Below, piece by piece: positions 32,992 to 41,052 of a DNA stretch of 64,000 nucleotides. The stretch lies in NCBI GenBank assembly GCA_022822865.1, contig JAJDYJ010000032.1:1-64000 (forward strand), read 5' to 3'. The first letter of the stretch is position 1, and every line of letters starts with the position of its first letter. A model generated the notes under the pieces. It worked only from the letters and a program-made list of their open reading frames with translations, ran no database searches and had not been told where the DNA came from. Both the position numbers and the translations under genes were made by a program. This DNA comes from Pseudomonadales bacterium. Lineage in GTDB: Bacteria > Pseudomonadota > Gammaproteobacteria > Pseudomonadales > Pseudohongiellaceae.

Positions 32992-34713
32992 TCAGTTGTG
33001 CCCTTGGGGCAATAAGGCCGCGGCGGAAATCCCCGGTCGCCACAGCCAGACGATCAGGTTTCCGAGCGCCAGCAGGCCGAGCAAGGGCCAGAATGCCGCG
33101 CTGAGGCCGTCCACCAGTCCAACGGGCGAAAATAGCAGGTAAAGCGCGACAACGCAGGACAGTAATGTTACCGCGCAGGGAATCGCGAAACGCCAGGGCG
33201 TCAGATCGACGAGTTCGCGGCGGCGGAAGGTCCATTCCTCCTGCCGGGGCCGAACCCAGCCGACCGCCAGCATGATCAGCACCTCGACCGCGAACAGGAT
33301 CGCGTACAGGTGCAGGAAATGCAGGCCGGTGCGCTCGCCGAAGACGAACTGGAACAGCCCGTAGGCGACGATGTGAAAAACGATGACGATCTTAGGCCCG
33401 AGCGCCGGCGTGCGGCGGGTGAAGAGTCCTACCATGACGATGGCGATCACCGGGATATTGTAGAAGCCTGTGAAAATGCGAATGATCTGCCACAGCCCTT
33501 CCGGCGCGAATTGCAGCATCGGCGCGATCATGAAAGACACCAGCGCGATGCAGATACCGGCCCGCTTGGCGATGCGCAGCATCTCGTCGTCGTCGAGCTC
33601 GCGCTTCTGCAAGGGCCCCCAGACGTCGAGACAGAACAGCGTGGCGGCGCTGTTGAGCAGCGAATTGAAGGAACTGAACACCGCGCCGAGCAGCACGGCG
33701 AGAAAAAACCCCGCCGCGTAGACCGGCAACACATCGCGGATCAGGCGCGGATAGGCCAGGTCGATGGTGCCGAGCCCCTCGCCGTACAGATGGAAGGCGA
33801 TCACGCCGGGAATCATCATCATTATCGGCACGAGCACCTTGAAGAATCCGGAAAACAGCACCCCTTTCTGTCCCTCGGCCAGATTGCGCGCTCCCAGGGT
33901 TCGCTGGATGACGTACTGATTGGTGCACCAGTAAAACAGGTTGGCGAAAATCATGCCGGTGAACACGGTGGCGAACGGCGTCGGGTCGTCCGGCGAGCCG
34001 ATGGCGTTCAATTTGTGCGATTCGGTCGTGACGAGAATCGTCAGTCCTTCGCTGACGCTGCCCGAACCCAGTTTCGCCAGGGCCAGCAGGGGAATCGCGA
34101 GGCCGACGATCAGCAGGCCGACGCCGTTGATCGTGTCGGAAACAGCGACCGCCCTGAGTCCGCCGAAAACGGCATAGCCCGATCCGATCACGCCGATCAG
34201 CACGATCGTGAAGACCAGCGCGGGAAACTGGCCGACGCCGAGCAATTGCGGCACATCGAAAAATTGCAGCACCGCGATCGAACCCGAATAGAGTACGCCG
34301 GGAATCGTGATCAGCGCATAACCGACCATGAACAGTACGACCGTCATCCGGCGCACGCCGTCGTCGAAGCGGCCGCTGAGAAACTGCGGCAAGGTGGAAA
34401 ACGCTCCCGACAGGTAGCGCGGCAGAAAGAAGAACGCCATGCATACCGTCGCCAGCGCGGCGGTCACTTCCCAGGCCATGCTGCTCAGGTTGAAGCCGTA
34501 GGCGGAGCCGTTCAGGCCGATCAGTTGTTCCGCCGAAAGATTGGTGAGCAGGAGCGAACCGGCGATGAAAGTGGCGCCGAGGCCGCGGCCGGCGAGGAAA
34601 TAGCCGTCCCGGGTGCTGGTCTGGCCCTGGGTCTGGCGATACGAAATCCACGCCACCAGCGCCATGAACAGCACGCAGCTTGCCGCCGTAGCGAGCAGGT
34701 TGTCGGAATCCAA
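32992..34713 (-). CDS. Sodium/solute symporter, SLC5/SSS family
   Basis: The protein has 573 residues and about fourteen hydrophobic helices. GYFLAGRGLGATFIAGSLL at the N-terminus and the GYAVFGGLRAVAVSDTINGVG segment are SSS family signatures, and FSSFNSLLNSAATLF carries the conserved Na2-site serines. The start is a TTG at 34713 with GGGAGG 8 nt upstream; the nearby ATG is out of frame. It should import a sugar, polyol or amino acid-like solute with Na+. As first gene of the five-gene operon it defines the substrate uptake step. Confidence 0.88.
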   Translation of the reverse strand: MDSDNLLATAASCVLFMALVAWISYRQTQGQTSTRDGYFLAGRGLGATFIAGSLLLTNLSAEQLIGLNGSAYGFNLSSMAWEVTAALATVCMAFFFLPRYLSGAFSTLPQFLSGRFDDGVRRMTVVLFMVGYALITIPGVLYSGSIAVLQFFDVPQLLGVGQFPALVFTIVLIGVIGSGYAVFGGLRAVAVSDTINGVGLLIVGLAIPLLALAKLGSGSVSEGLTILVTTESHKLNAIGSPDDPTPFATVFTGMIFANLFYWCTNQYVIQRTLGARNLAEGQKGVLFSGFFKVLVPIMMMIPGVIAFHLYGEGLGTIDLAYPRLIRDVLPVYAAGFFLAVLLGAVFSSFNSLLNSAATLFCLDVWGPLQKRELDDDEMLRIAKRAGICIALVSFMIAPMLQFAPEGLWQIIRIFTGFYNIPVIAIVMVGLFTRRTPALGPKIVIVFHIVAYGLFQFVFGERTGLHFLHLYAILFAVEVLIMLAVGWVRPRQEEWTFRRRELVDLTPWRFAIPCAVTLLSCVVALYLLFSPVGLVDGLSAAFWPLLGLLALGNLIVWLWRPGISAAALLPQGHN

Positions 34714-34857
34714 GCGGCATGCCTCCCGCGGGCGCCTTGAACCGGCCCCGATGATAGGGCAAAACCGTCATCGTCCGAAAGCAAGCGCCTCGCGTTGACC
34801 TTGCGGGTCAGACTGTCACAATTACAGCCCCCGCGAGAGCGCTTACAAGAACGAGGC

Positions 34858-35721
34858 ATGATGCTGATGAGACTTGCGCAATTGCTGATTCCGCCGCTGT
34901 TGCTGGCGGCCTGTTCGGACGTCGTATACATCGAATCGACCAACCAGAACAGCCGCGTAGACTATGTGGTGATTCACGCCACATCGGAGAATTTCGCCGA
35001 ATCCGTCAGATTGCTCACGCAACGCAACGACACCCCTCCGGTGAGCTCGCATTACCTGATTCCCGCCGAAAACGACCCGACCTACCATCGCAACCGATTG
35101 CTGCTGCACCAGTTCGTCGATGAAAAGGAAAGGGCCTGGCACGCCGGCCGCAGCTATTGGGCGGGGGAGACGGCGCTCAACGACCGGTCCATAGGAATCG
35201 AGATCGTCAACGAGTTCGATTGCGAGGCGGCGCCGGGGACGACCCTGGATAGCAGCCTGGACTCGCTGACATGCGATTTCCTGCCGTTCAGCGAGGCGCA
35301 AATCGAGATGACCATTGAATTGCTGCGGGAAATTCAGCAACGCTACCCCGGAATCGATCCGCTCGACTATCTCGCGCACTCCGATATCGCCATCATGCGA
35401 CGGTCGGATCCGGGCCCGCTGTTTCCCTGGAAGCGGCTTTACGAGGAAGGCATCGGCGCCTGGTACGACGAAGAAACCAGATCGCGCTACGAATCCGACT
35501 TCGGGAGCCAGCTTCCCTCTATCGAAAGACTGCAGGACGCGCTGCTGCGACTCGGCTACCTGGTTGAACCAACTGGCGAACTCGACAACCAGACGCGCTT
35601 CGCCGTGCGCGCGATGCAATTGCGCTTCCGCCCCGCCGACATCTCGGGCGAACCCGATTTGGAAACCGTGGCCATCCTCTGGAGCCTGCTTGAAAAGTAT
35701 CGCCGCGGGAACCCGCCCTGA
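34858..35721 (+). CDS. amiD: AmiD-like N-acetylmuramoyl-L-alanine amidase lipoprotein
   Basis: The protein has 287 residues. LLLAAC near residues 14-19 is a lipobox. The amidase_2 domain has zinc ligands in VVIHATSE, AWHAG and LAHSDIA, and the typical DPGPLFPW end. A C-terminal peptidoglycan-binding domain (IERLQDALLRLGYL...TRFAVRAMQLRF) follows. It would cleave the MurNAc-L-Ala bond of wall fragments at the outer membrane. The ATG at 34858 was chosen for the lipoprotein signal. It is divergent from the symporter operon. Confidence 0.9.
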   Translation: MMLMRLAQLLIPPLLLAACSDVVYIESTNQNSRVDYVVIHATSENFAESVRLLTQRNDTPPVSSHYLIPAENDPTYHRNRLLLHQFVDEKERAWHAGRSYWAGETALNDRSIGIEIVNEFDCEAAPGTTLDSSLDSLTCDFLPFSEAQIEMTIELLREIQQRYPGIDPLDYLAHSDIAIMRRSDPGPLFPWKRLYEEGIGAWYDEETRSRYESDFGSQLPSIERLQDALLRLGYLVEPTGELDNQTRFAVRAMQLRFRPADISGEPDLETVAILWSLLEKYRRGNPP

Positions 35722-35845
35722 TTGCATTTGCCGCCGCAAAGTAGTATCAAGCATGGATTAACTCCCGGTTTTTCCGCGCCCGGAAAAATCCACCAGCGGA
35801 CAGCGATTTCGTCCGGGGCGCACACAACTTCAAGGGGGAGCAATC

Positions 35846-36934
35846 ATGCGGCTCATCATTTTCGTGGCCAGTCTGGTTCTGGTTTCCGGCGCCTTCGCCC
35901 AGATTCCGCCGGAAGAAATCACCATGGAAACCATGCCGGAGCACGGGACGAACTGGTTCATCATCAAGTCCGGCAACGGCGCCCGCATCTTCAGCGCCGA
36001 AACCGGCGAAATGTTCGGCACGATTTCGCTTTCCAGCCGCACGCCGGCGGTCGCCCCCTATTTGCCGCGCGGCGAGTTCTATGCCGCGGAATCCTATTAT
36101 TCGCGCGGCGTGCATGGCGATCGCACCGACCTCGTGGCGATCTACGATTACGCGAACCTGAACCCGGTCGCCGAGATCGAGATTCCCAACCACATGGCGC
36201 GGCTGGGTGTGCGCAACCACCTCGGCCTGCTCGGAAACGGCCGCCATCTCGCGGTGCTCAACATGAATCCCGGTTATTCGGTGTCCATCGTCGACGTGAT
36301 CGACCGCGAATTCGTCTACGAAATGTCCACGCCCGGGTGCGCAATCATCCTGCCGGTGGCGGAAAACGATTTCCTGCTGATTTGCGGCGACGGCACCTTG
36401 CAACTCAGCCAGCTCGACATCAGCGGCTTCGAGGAAAACCGCGTTCGCTCGGAAGTGTTCTTCAACGTTCAGGAGGACGCGGTCTTCGACCGCACGGCCC
36501 GCACCGCCGACGGCTGGCTGCTGATCACCCACGCGGGCGTCATCTTCGAAGTCAGCACAGATGACGACGAAATCAATATCAGCGAAGGCTGGAGCATCGT
36601 CGGCGAAGACGAGGCAGGGTGGCGTCCCGGCGGCTTCGAGTTTCTCGACGTCCATCGCGCCAACGGCCTGCTTTACGTGGCCATGCACGAAGGTCCGGTC
36701 GATACGCATCACGATCCGGGCGACGAAATCTGGGTGATCGATCTGGCCAGCCAGCGCCGGGTGCACAGGCTGGAACTCGAGGATCCCGCCGACCATTTGA
36801 CGGTTACGCAGGAGACATCGCCGAAACTGATCGTCGGCACAAGTTCCGGCGATACCGAAATCTTCGACGCCGTAACCTTCAGACACGAGCGCACGATCGA
36901 CGCGCCCGGCGCTTCCATGTACGAGGACTTCTGA
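35846..36934 (+). CDS. mauB: Amine dehydrogenase heavy (beta-propeller) subunit
   Basis: The protein has 362 residues with a signal peptide ending at GAFAQ. Propeller blades such as IYDYANLNPVAEIEIPNH, LLICGDGTLQLSQLD, WSIVGEDEAGWRPGG and GDEIWVIDLASQRRVHRLEL match the methylamine/aromatic amine dehydrogenase large subunit. It assembles with the TTQ-bearing light chain in the periplasm. Its operon order B-E-D-A-cytochrome corresponds to the aromatic amine dehydrogenase (aau) cluster as well as the core of mau, so primary amine specificity is open. GGGGGAG precedes the ATG. Confidence 0.92.
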   Translation: MRLIIFVASLVLVSGAFAQIPPEEITMETMPEHGTNWFIIKSGNGARIFSAETGEMFGTISLSSRTPAVAPYLPRGEFYAAESYYSRGVHGDRTDLVAIYDYANLNPVAEIEIPNHMARLGVRNHLGLLGNGRHLAVLNMNPGYSVSIVDVIDREFVYEMSTPGCAIILPVAENDFLLICGDGTLQLSQLDISGFEENRVRSEVFFNVQEDAVFDRTARTADGWLLITHAGVIFEVSTDDDEINISEGWSIVGEDEAGWRPGGFEFLDVHRANGLLYVAMHEGPVDTHHDPGDEIWVIDLASQRRVHRLELEDPADHLTVTQETSPKLIVGTSSGDTEIFDAVTFRHERTIDAPGASMYEDF

Positions 36935-36937
36935 TTC

Positions 36938-37498
36938 ATGCTCGACCCGCTTGTCATCAAGGTGCTTTCGCTGGCCTTCGCCGTGCTGCTGGCGGCGGCC
37001 GCCTGGCACAAGTTGAGCGATCAAGTCCGCTTCCGCGGCATTCTTTCGGCTTATCAGGTGCTGCCTGAAGCGCTGGTCGCTCCGGCCGCCTGGTTCATGG
37101 CCTTGCTGGAGACAGCGCTTGCCGTGGCATGGGCGCTGGGCTGGAACCTCGGACTTGCGGCCTGGGCAACCGCGTGCCTGCTTTTTCTTTACACGCTCGC
37201 GATTGGCGTGAACCTGCTGCGGGGCCGCACTTACATCGATTGCGGCTGCGGCTTCGGCGCAGCCGGCGTCCAGCAACTGAGCGGCCGTCTGCTGTTGCGC
37301 AACGCCGTGCTGATCGCGCTGGCGCTCGCGGCGGCGCTTCCACCCGCTCCGCGGGAGTTGATACTCGTCGATTACGCCGGTCTGGCGGGCGCCTGCCTGG
37401 TGCTGGCCCTGTTGTACGCCGGCGCCAATCAATTATTGCTCAACGCCCAGGCGATCAATTCCTGGCGCAAGCCTTCGGCCGGGAGCGACGCGACATGA
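36938..37498 (+). CDS. mauE: MauE membrane protein for amine dehydrogenase maturation
   Basis: The protein has 186 residues and about five hydrophobic helices of the DoxX/MauE fold. The central YIDCGCGFG Cys motif is the conserved thiol pair of MauE. It works with MauD in forming the six disulfides of the light chain. It begins 3 nt after mauB and overlaps mauD by 4 nt, so all are co-translated. Confidence 0.9.
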   Translation: MLDPLVIKVLSLAFAVLLAAAAWHKLSDQVRFRGILSAYQVLPEALVAPAAWFMALLETALAVAWALGWNLGLAAWATACLLFLYTLAIGVNLLRGRTYIDCGCGFGAAGVQQLSGRLLLRNAVLIALALAAALPPAPRELILVDYAGLAGACLVLALLYAGANQLLLNAQAINSWRKPSAGSDAT

Positions 37499-38163
37499 CC
37501 GGGGCGCTGCTCGTTTCCAATGTGATTCTATGGCTGCTGGTCATCGGCCTTGCCCTGCTCGTGGTCGCGCTTGCGCGGCAGGTGGGCGTATTGCACGAAC
37601 GCGTGGCGCCGGCAGGCGCCTTGCTGCCGACCAACGGGCCCAAGGTCGGCGAACTGACCACGGCAATGGACATTACCGCGCTCGACGGCGGCAAGGTCAC
37701 GATCGGCGGCGAAAAACCGGACCCCGGCGCCACGCTGGTGTTGTTCATTTCACCTACATGCCCGGTCTGCAAATCCCTCGTGCCGACGGCGAAGTCGCTG
37801 GTGAAATCCGAAAAAGGACGGCTTGCGCTCGTCTTCGCCAGCGACGGCGCGGAGAACGAACAGCAATTGCAGCAGCACAGAGCCTATGTGAAGGATCTGC
37901 GCATCGACGAACATCCCTACGTCATTTCCATGCAACTGGGAATGACCTACCAGGTCAGCAAGCTGCCGTTCGCACTGCTGATCGGCAACGACGGAATTCT
38001 CAAGAGCAAGGGACTGGTGAATTCCCGGGAACATCTCGAAAGTCTGCTGGAATCCATGGAATCGGGAGTCGCCAGCATTCAGGAGTTCGTGGCGCGCGGC
38101 GCGCCGCTCGAACAGCAGGATCAAGACGAATACAAGCCCTCGGCTTTGGAACAGACATCATGA
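37495..38163 (+). CDS. mauD: MauD thioredoxin-like maturation protein
   Basis: The protein has 222 residues. One N-terminal membrane helix (residues 5-28) anchors a periplasmic thioredoxin-fold domain with the redox motif CPVC in ISPTCPVCKSL and the cis-Pro in SKLPFALLI. MauD is needed for disulfide formation and stability of the light chain. The ATG at 37495 overlaps mauE, and the stop overlaps mauA (ATGA). Confidence 0.92.
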   Translation: MTGALLVSNVILWLLVIGLALLVVALARQVGVLHERVAPAGALLPTNGPKVGELTTAMDITALDGGKVTIGGEKPDPGATLVLFISPTCPVCKSLVPTAKSLVKSEKGRLALVFASDGAENEQQLQQHRAYVKDLRIDEHPYVISMQLGMTYQVSKLPFALLIGNDGILKSKGLVNSREHLESLLESMESGVASIQEFVARGAPLEQQDQDEYKPSALEQTS

Positions 38164-38699
38164 ATACGAACCGGATTATGGACCGCGGCTGGTACTGGGT
38201 AGACGAACAGGCCCGCCGCACCACGCTGGCGCTGGCGCGACGCCTGTCGCGCCGCAATTTCCTGTCGCGGCTGGGACTGCTGCTCACGGGCGCGGCCGCG
38301 TTGCCGCTGCTGCCCGTGGCCAGGGCATTCGCCCAGGAAACGACCTTGCGGGAAGTCGGCGATCCGCAATCCTGCGAGTATTGGCGCTATTGCGCCTTGA
38401 GCGGCCAGTTGTGCAGTTGCTGCGGCGGCAGCCATCGCACATGCCCGCCCGGCGCGGAACCGTCACCGATCACCTGGGTCGGAACCTGCCGCAATCCGCT
38501 CGACGAGCGCGAGTATCTGATTTCCTACAACGACTGTTGCGGCAAGGCGGCCTGCGGCCGTTGCGGCTGCCACAACACCGAAGGCGACAAGCCGGTGTAT
38601 TTCAACAGCAACAGCAGCACGGTGCTATGGTGTTTCGGCGTCGAACACACCAGTTATCATTGCACCGTGGCGCTGGTGCTCGGCGAGTCGAACCAGTAG
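38160..38699 (+). CDS. mauA: Amine dehydrogenase light chain carrying the TTQ cofactor
   Basis: The protein has 179 residues. A twin-arginine signal (SRRNFLSRLG) exports it folded. The mature chain is Cys-rich, with CEYWRYC, CSCCGG, CPPG, DCCG, CGRCGC and YHC matching the disulfide network of the family. The TTQ tryptophans should be W106 (ITWVGTC) and W157 (VLWCFG), separated by 51 residues, the same spacing as Trp57 and Trp108 of methylamine dehydrogenase. Post-translational TTQ formation needs extra enzymes; no mauG is present in the window. Confidence 0.95.
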   Translation: MNTNRIMDRGWYWVDEQARRTTLALARRLSRRNFLSRLGLLLTGAAALPLLPVARAFAQETTLREVGDPQSCEYWRYCALSGQLCSCCGGSHRTCPPGAEPSPITWVGTCRNPLDEREYLISYNDCCGKAACGRCGCHNTEGDKPVYFNSNSSTVLWCFGVEHTSYHCTVALVLGESNQ

Positions 38700-38709
38700 C
38701 GGAATAGCA

Positions 38710-39117
38710 ATGAGAGCCGTTTTCCCGATTCTGCTGATCGCCGCGCTGTCCGCCGCCAATGCGGCGTCCGGCGCGAGCCCGCGCACGAATTACCTGCTCT
38801 ATTGCAGCGGCTGCCACCTTCCGTCGGGCGTCGGCAATCCGCCCAATGTGCCGACGCTGCACGACGAACTGGGACGCATGCTGGTTGTCGAGGAAATGCG
38901 CCCCTACCTGGTCCAGGTGCCGGGTTCGTCGCAGACGCCCCTGACGGACGCCGACCTGGCCGCAGTCGTGAACTGGATGCTTTACGAATTCAACGCCGAC
39001 ACATTGCCGGAGGATTTCGAGCCGCTCACGGTGGAAGAGGTAACCGAAGCCCGCAAGACCATCCTCGCCGACCCCCTCAAGTACCGCATCCGGTACTGGA
39101 AAGACTACGACCACTAA
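38710..39117 (+). CDS. Periplasmic monoheme cytochrome c
   Basis: The protein has 135 residues with a signal peptide ending near AASGA. One heme-binding motif, CSGCH, follows TNYLLY. The second part has a possible Met axial region around LYEFNADTLPEDF but no clear ligand Met is assigned. It starts 10 nt after mauA. In aromatic amine dehydrogenase clusters a small cytochrome gene also follows the light chain, so it may accept electrons directly or via a cupredoxin not found here. Confidence 0.88.
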   Translation: MRAVFPILLIAALSAANAASGASPRTNYLLYCSGCHLPSGVGNPPNVPTLHDELGRMLVVEEMRPYLVQVPGSSQTPLTDADLAAVVNWMLYEFNADTLPEDFEPLTVEEVTEARKTILADPLKYRIRYWKDYDH

Positions 39118-39191
39118 TCGCCAATGTTTGAATCTTTCTTCCGCTGATTTAATCTCCGAGCTAGCAGTCATAACTATCGAGAGCTAAAAAT

Positions 39192-39917
39192 ATGAGTCGC
39201 AAGGCGTTTATCACATCTCATGGGGCAACTTGCAATAACTGGATTAATAGCTGGTCATTCATTAATGAATCACAGAAGACTATTATATTCGGTGCTTGGG
39301 ATGTTCATGTTAAAGGCAATAAAACTTTGATTCTTAGCAAAGATTGGGAAAAAAATGAAAAAGGATACACCAATCCAGCCTACAAACAATCTATCCAACA
39401 TATCAGATTTATTGAAAGTAAGGGCTATCGGCTAATGACCTTCGCTATGAAGTACGGCGAAAGCCGTAATGGAAAGGCAAGAATTGAGAGCTTCACTCGG
39501 AAGCTCGAGAGGAAGTTCTTGAGACGAGAGGGAGATAACTGGTACGCAATAAATGAACCAGACTTCACTATTCCAGAAGAACTCGATTCAAGCACAACCT
39601 ACATTGAAGGCGCAGCCGTTACTATTTCTATAAATAATTATGAAAGAAACAGAGAAGCTAGAAACAAGTGCATAGATATTCATGGCTATGACTGTTCAGT
39701 GTGCGGATTCAATTTTGAGAAAAATTACGGAAACATTGGTAAGGAATATATTCATGTTCACCACATTATCCCCATTCATACAGTCAAGAGGGAATATGAG
39801 ATTGACCCAGAAAAGGATTTGATTCCTGTATGCCCAAATTGTCATGCCATGATTCATAAAATCAATCCTCCATTGAGCATCAAAGAACTTAAAGATCGAC
39901 TCAGCAAACAAGGATAA
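39192..39917 (+). CDS. HNH endonuclease, probably modification-dependent (McrA-like)
   Basis: The protein has 241 residues. The C-terminal HNH nuclease is clear: CSVCGFNF, then VHHIIPIHTV, then PVCPNCHAMIHK, a zinc-stabilised beta-beta-alpha metal fold. The N-terminal domain (CNNWINSWSFINESQKTIIFGAWD...LILSKDWE) is probably a DNA-recognition module, possibly for modified bases. The gene is strikingly AT-rich with Lys/Asn/Ile-rich coding, unlike all neighbours, which indicates recent transfer. No methylase is adjacent. Only a weak ribosome binding site precedes the ATG. Confidence 0.85.
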   Translation: MSRKAFITSHGATCNNWINSWSFINESQKTIIFGAWDVHVKGNKTLILSKDWEKNEKGYTNPAYKQSIQHIRFIESKGYRLMTFAMKYGESRNGKARIESFTRKLERKFLRREGDNWYAINEPDFTIPEELDSSTTYIEGAAVTISINNYERNREARNKCIDIHGYDCSVCGFNFEKNYGNIGKEYIHVHHIIPIHTVKREYEIDPEKDLIPVCPNCHAMIHKINPPLSIKELKDRLSKQG

Positions 39918-39995
39918 CTTGCTGTGGTCAGCAGTAAACCTCGCTAGCACGTTAAGTTTTCATCAACTGAACTTATACTATTAGCGAGTCGTTTT

Positions 39996-40385
39996 TCAAT
40001 TCAAACGCAGTACTTTTCTCAAACCTTCGATGGACAATTGCATGCCGCCGCGCACGGTCTCAATGTATTGATCGGGCGAAATTTCGGTGCTCCATTGCAG
40101 AGTGCATGAATCTCCGTTCGGGACTATGCAAATCGTCGCTAAGTGGTGTTCGATGTTCGCGGGCGTGCTGATGGCGCTGTAGCACAGGCGAAGCGCGTCG
40201 TGGTCGACTTCGAGTATCCGTTCCTGTATTTGCCCTACCCCCGCCATCTCGAAAGAGCGCACATCGCCGTTCAGGGTGATGGAATGTACCATCGGCACCC
40301 AGTCCGACCGGCAAACATCGGAAACGATCTCCCAGACAGCACCCGCCGGGCACGCAAGCTCTTGTTCCAAGATTATTGTTTGCAT
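39996..40385 (-). CDS. SRPBCC-family small-molecule binding protein
   Basis: This is a 129-residue single START/SRPBCC domain: it begins TIILEQELACPAGAVWEIVSDV, with the conserved W and VSDV of the polyketide cyclase/dehydrase-like group, and ends with a long C-terminal helix (YIETVRGGMQLSIEGLRKVL). It should bind a hydrophobic ligand in a cavity. The ATG at 40385 was chosen because the domain begins there. It follows higA by 29 nt on the same strand and may be co-transcribed. The ligand is unknown. Confidence 0.82.
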   Translation of the reverse strand: MQTIILEQELACPAGAVWEIVSDVCRSDWVPMVHSITLNGDVRSFEMAGVGQIQERILEVDHDALRLCYSAISTPANIEHHLATICIVPNGDSCTLQWSTEISPDQYIETVRGGMQLSIEGLRKVLRLN

Positions 40386-40414
40386 GGTTTCCTTGTTCGT
40401 TGCTTGCACCGCGT

Positions 40415-40714
40415 TCAGGCTGCGCGACTCCGGCGCGCTTGCGCAAGATCGTAACTGGCTTGCATCCGCATCCAGTGGTCGGCGGTACCCCAACCGATAT
40501 CTTCCAGTGCCAATGCCATGTTCGCCGACATTCCCGCCTTTCCGTTCAGCAAACGCGACAGGGTTCCACGTTCGCAACCAAGGCGCTCCGCGGTCTCGGT
40601 AACGTTCCATCCCGTGGCTTCCATGTTTTCCCGGATCAATTCCCCCAAGTGCGGAGGATTCCGCATCGGCCCGACATTTTCACTTGCAATGTTCTTCATT
40701 ATCAGCACTCCCAT
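40415..40714 (-). CDS. higA: HigA antitoxin, XRE family
   Basis: This 99-residue helix-turn-helix protein has the pattern HLGELIRENMEATGWNVTETAERLGCERGTLSRLLNGKAGMS typical of HigA (split here over three family elements: the GE(L/I)I start, TAERLG and LSRLLNG). It neutralises HigB and represses the operon. It follows higB by only 4 nt, the toxin-first order usual for higBA. Starts at 40714 or at an internal ATG five codons later are both possible. Confidence 0.92.
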   Translation of the reverse strand: MGVLIMKNIASENVGPMRNPPHLGELIRENMEATGWNVTETAERLGCERGTLSRLLNGKAGMSANMALALEDIGWGTADHWMRMQASYDLAQARRSRAA

Positions 40715-40718
40715 GCGT

Positions 40719-40991
40719 TTAGTGGTAATCGACCAAGTCTATATCCACAACTTGTCCATCCTCGAAGCGAAACACCACTCGCCAATTGGCCGAGGCGCGA
40801 ACGCTCCATTGTCCCGCACGATCACCTTTGAGCGGATGCAGCCGGAATCCGGGTGAATCGGCACTGCCGGGATGCGTTGCTTCCTGCAGCTGAAACAGAA
40901 TGCGCCGAAGTCGTGGAACGAGACCGGCTGGCAGTCGCGAAGGATCGTCCCTCTCGTGAAGTGCCCGCAATCCTTTGTGCCTGATCCGCAT
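40719..40991 (-). CDS. higB: HigB toxin, RelE superfamily mRNA interferase
   Basis: The protein has 90 residues. The conserved HigB elements are HKGLRALHE near the N-terminus, PGFRLHPLKGDRAGQWSVRASANWRVVFRFEDG, read here in parts (FRLHPLKG, then WSVRASANWRVVFRF), and VDYH at the end. It cleaves mRNA on the ribosome when free of HigA. The perfect palindrome at 40992-41006 abuts the start codon and is the probable HigA operator. Confidence 0.93.
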   Translation of the reverse strand: MRIRHKGLRALHERDDPSRLPAGLVPRLRRILFQLQEATHPGSADSPGFRLHPLKGDRAGQWSVRASANWRVVFRFEDGQVVDIDLVDYH

Positions 40992-41006
40992 GCGTTACTG
41001 TAACGC
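40992..41006. promoter_or_regulatory. Probable HigA operator palindrome
   Basis: GCGTTAC-T-GTAACGC is a perfect 7+1+7 inverted repeat directly upstream of the higB start codon. Its place overlaps the ribosome binding site region, suiting autorepression. Confidence 0.65.
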
Positions 41007-41021
41007 GGCGCGCTACGCGCC
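41007..41021. terminator. GC hairpin between the XRE-nuclease gene and higB
   Basis: GGCGCG-CTA-CGCGCC is a perfect 6-bp stem-loop immediately next to the operator palindrome. It could terminate transcripts from the upstream minus-strand gene. No T-run follows. Confidence 0.4.
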
Positions 41022-41052
41022 GCAAGCCTAATTGACTATCAGGCCATGGACA

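Noticed and set aside
35747..37432. Long minus-strand frame opposite mauB and mauE
   Set aside because: It is antisense to genes with clear signatures and has no recognisable domain or ribosome binding site.
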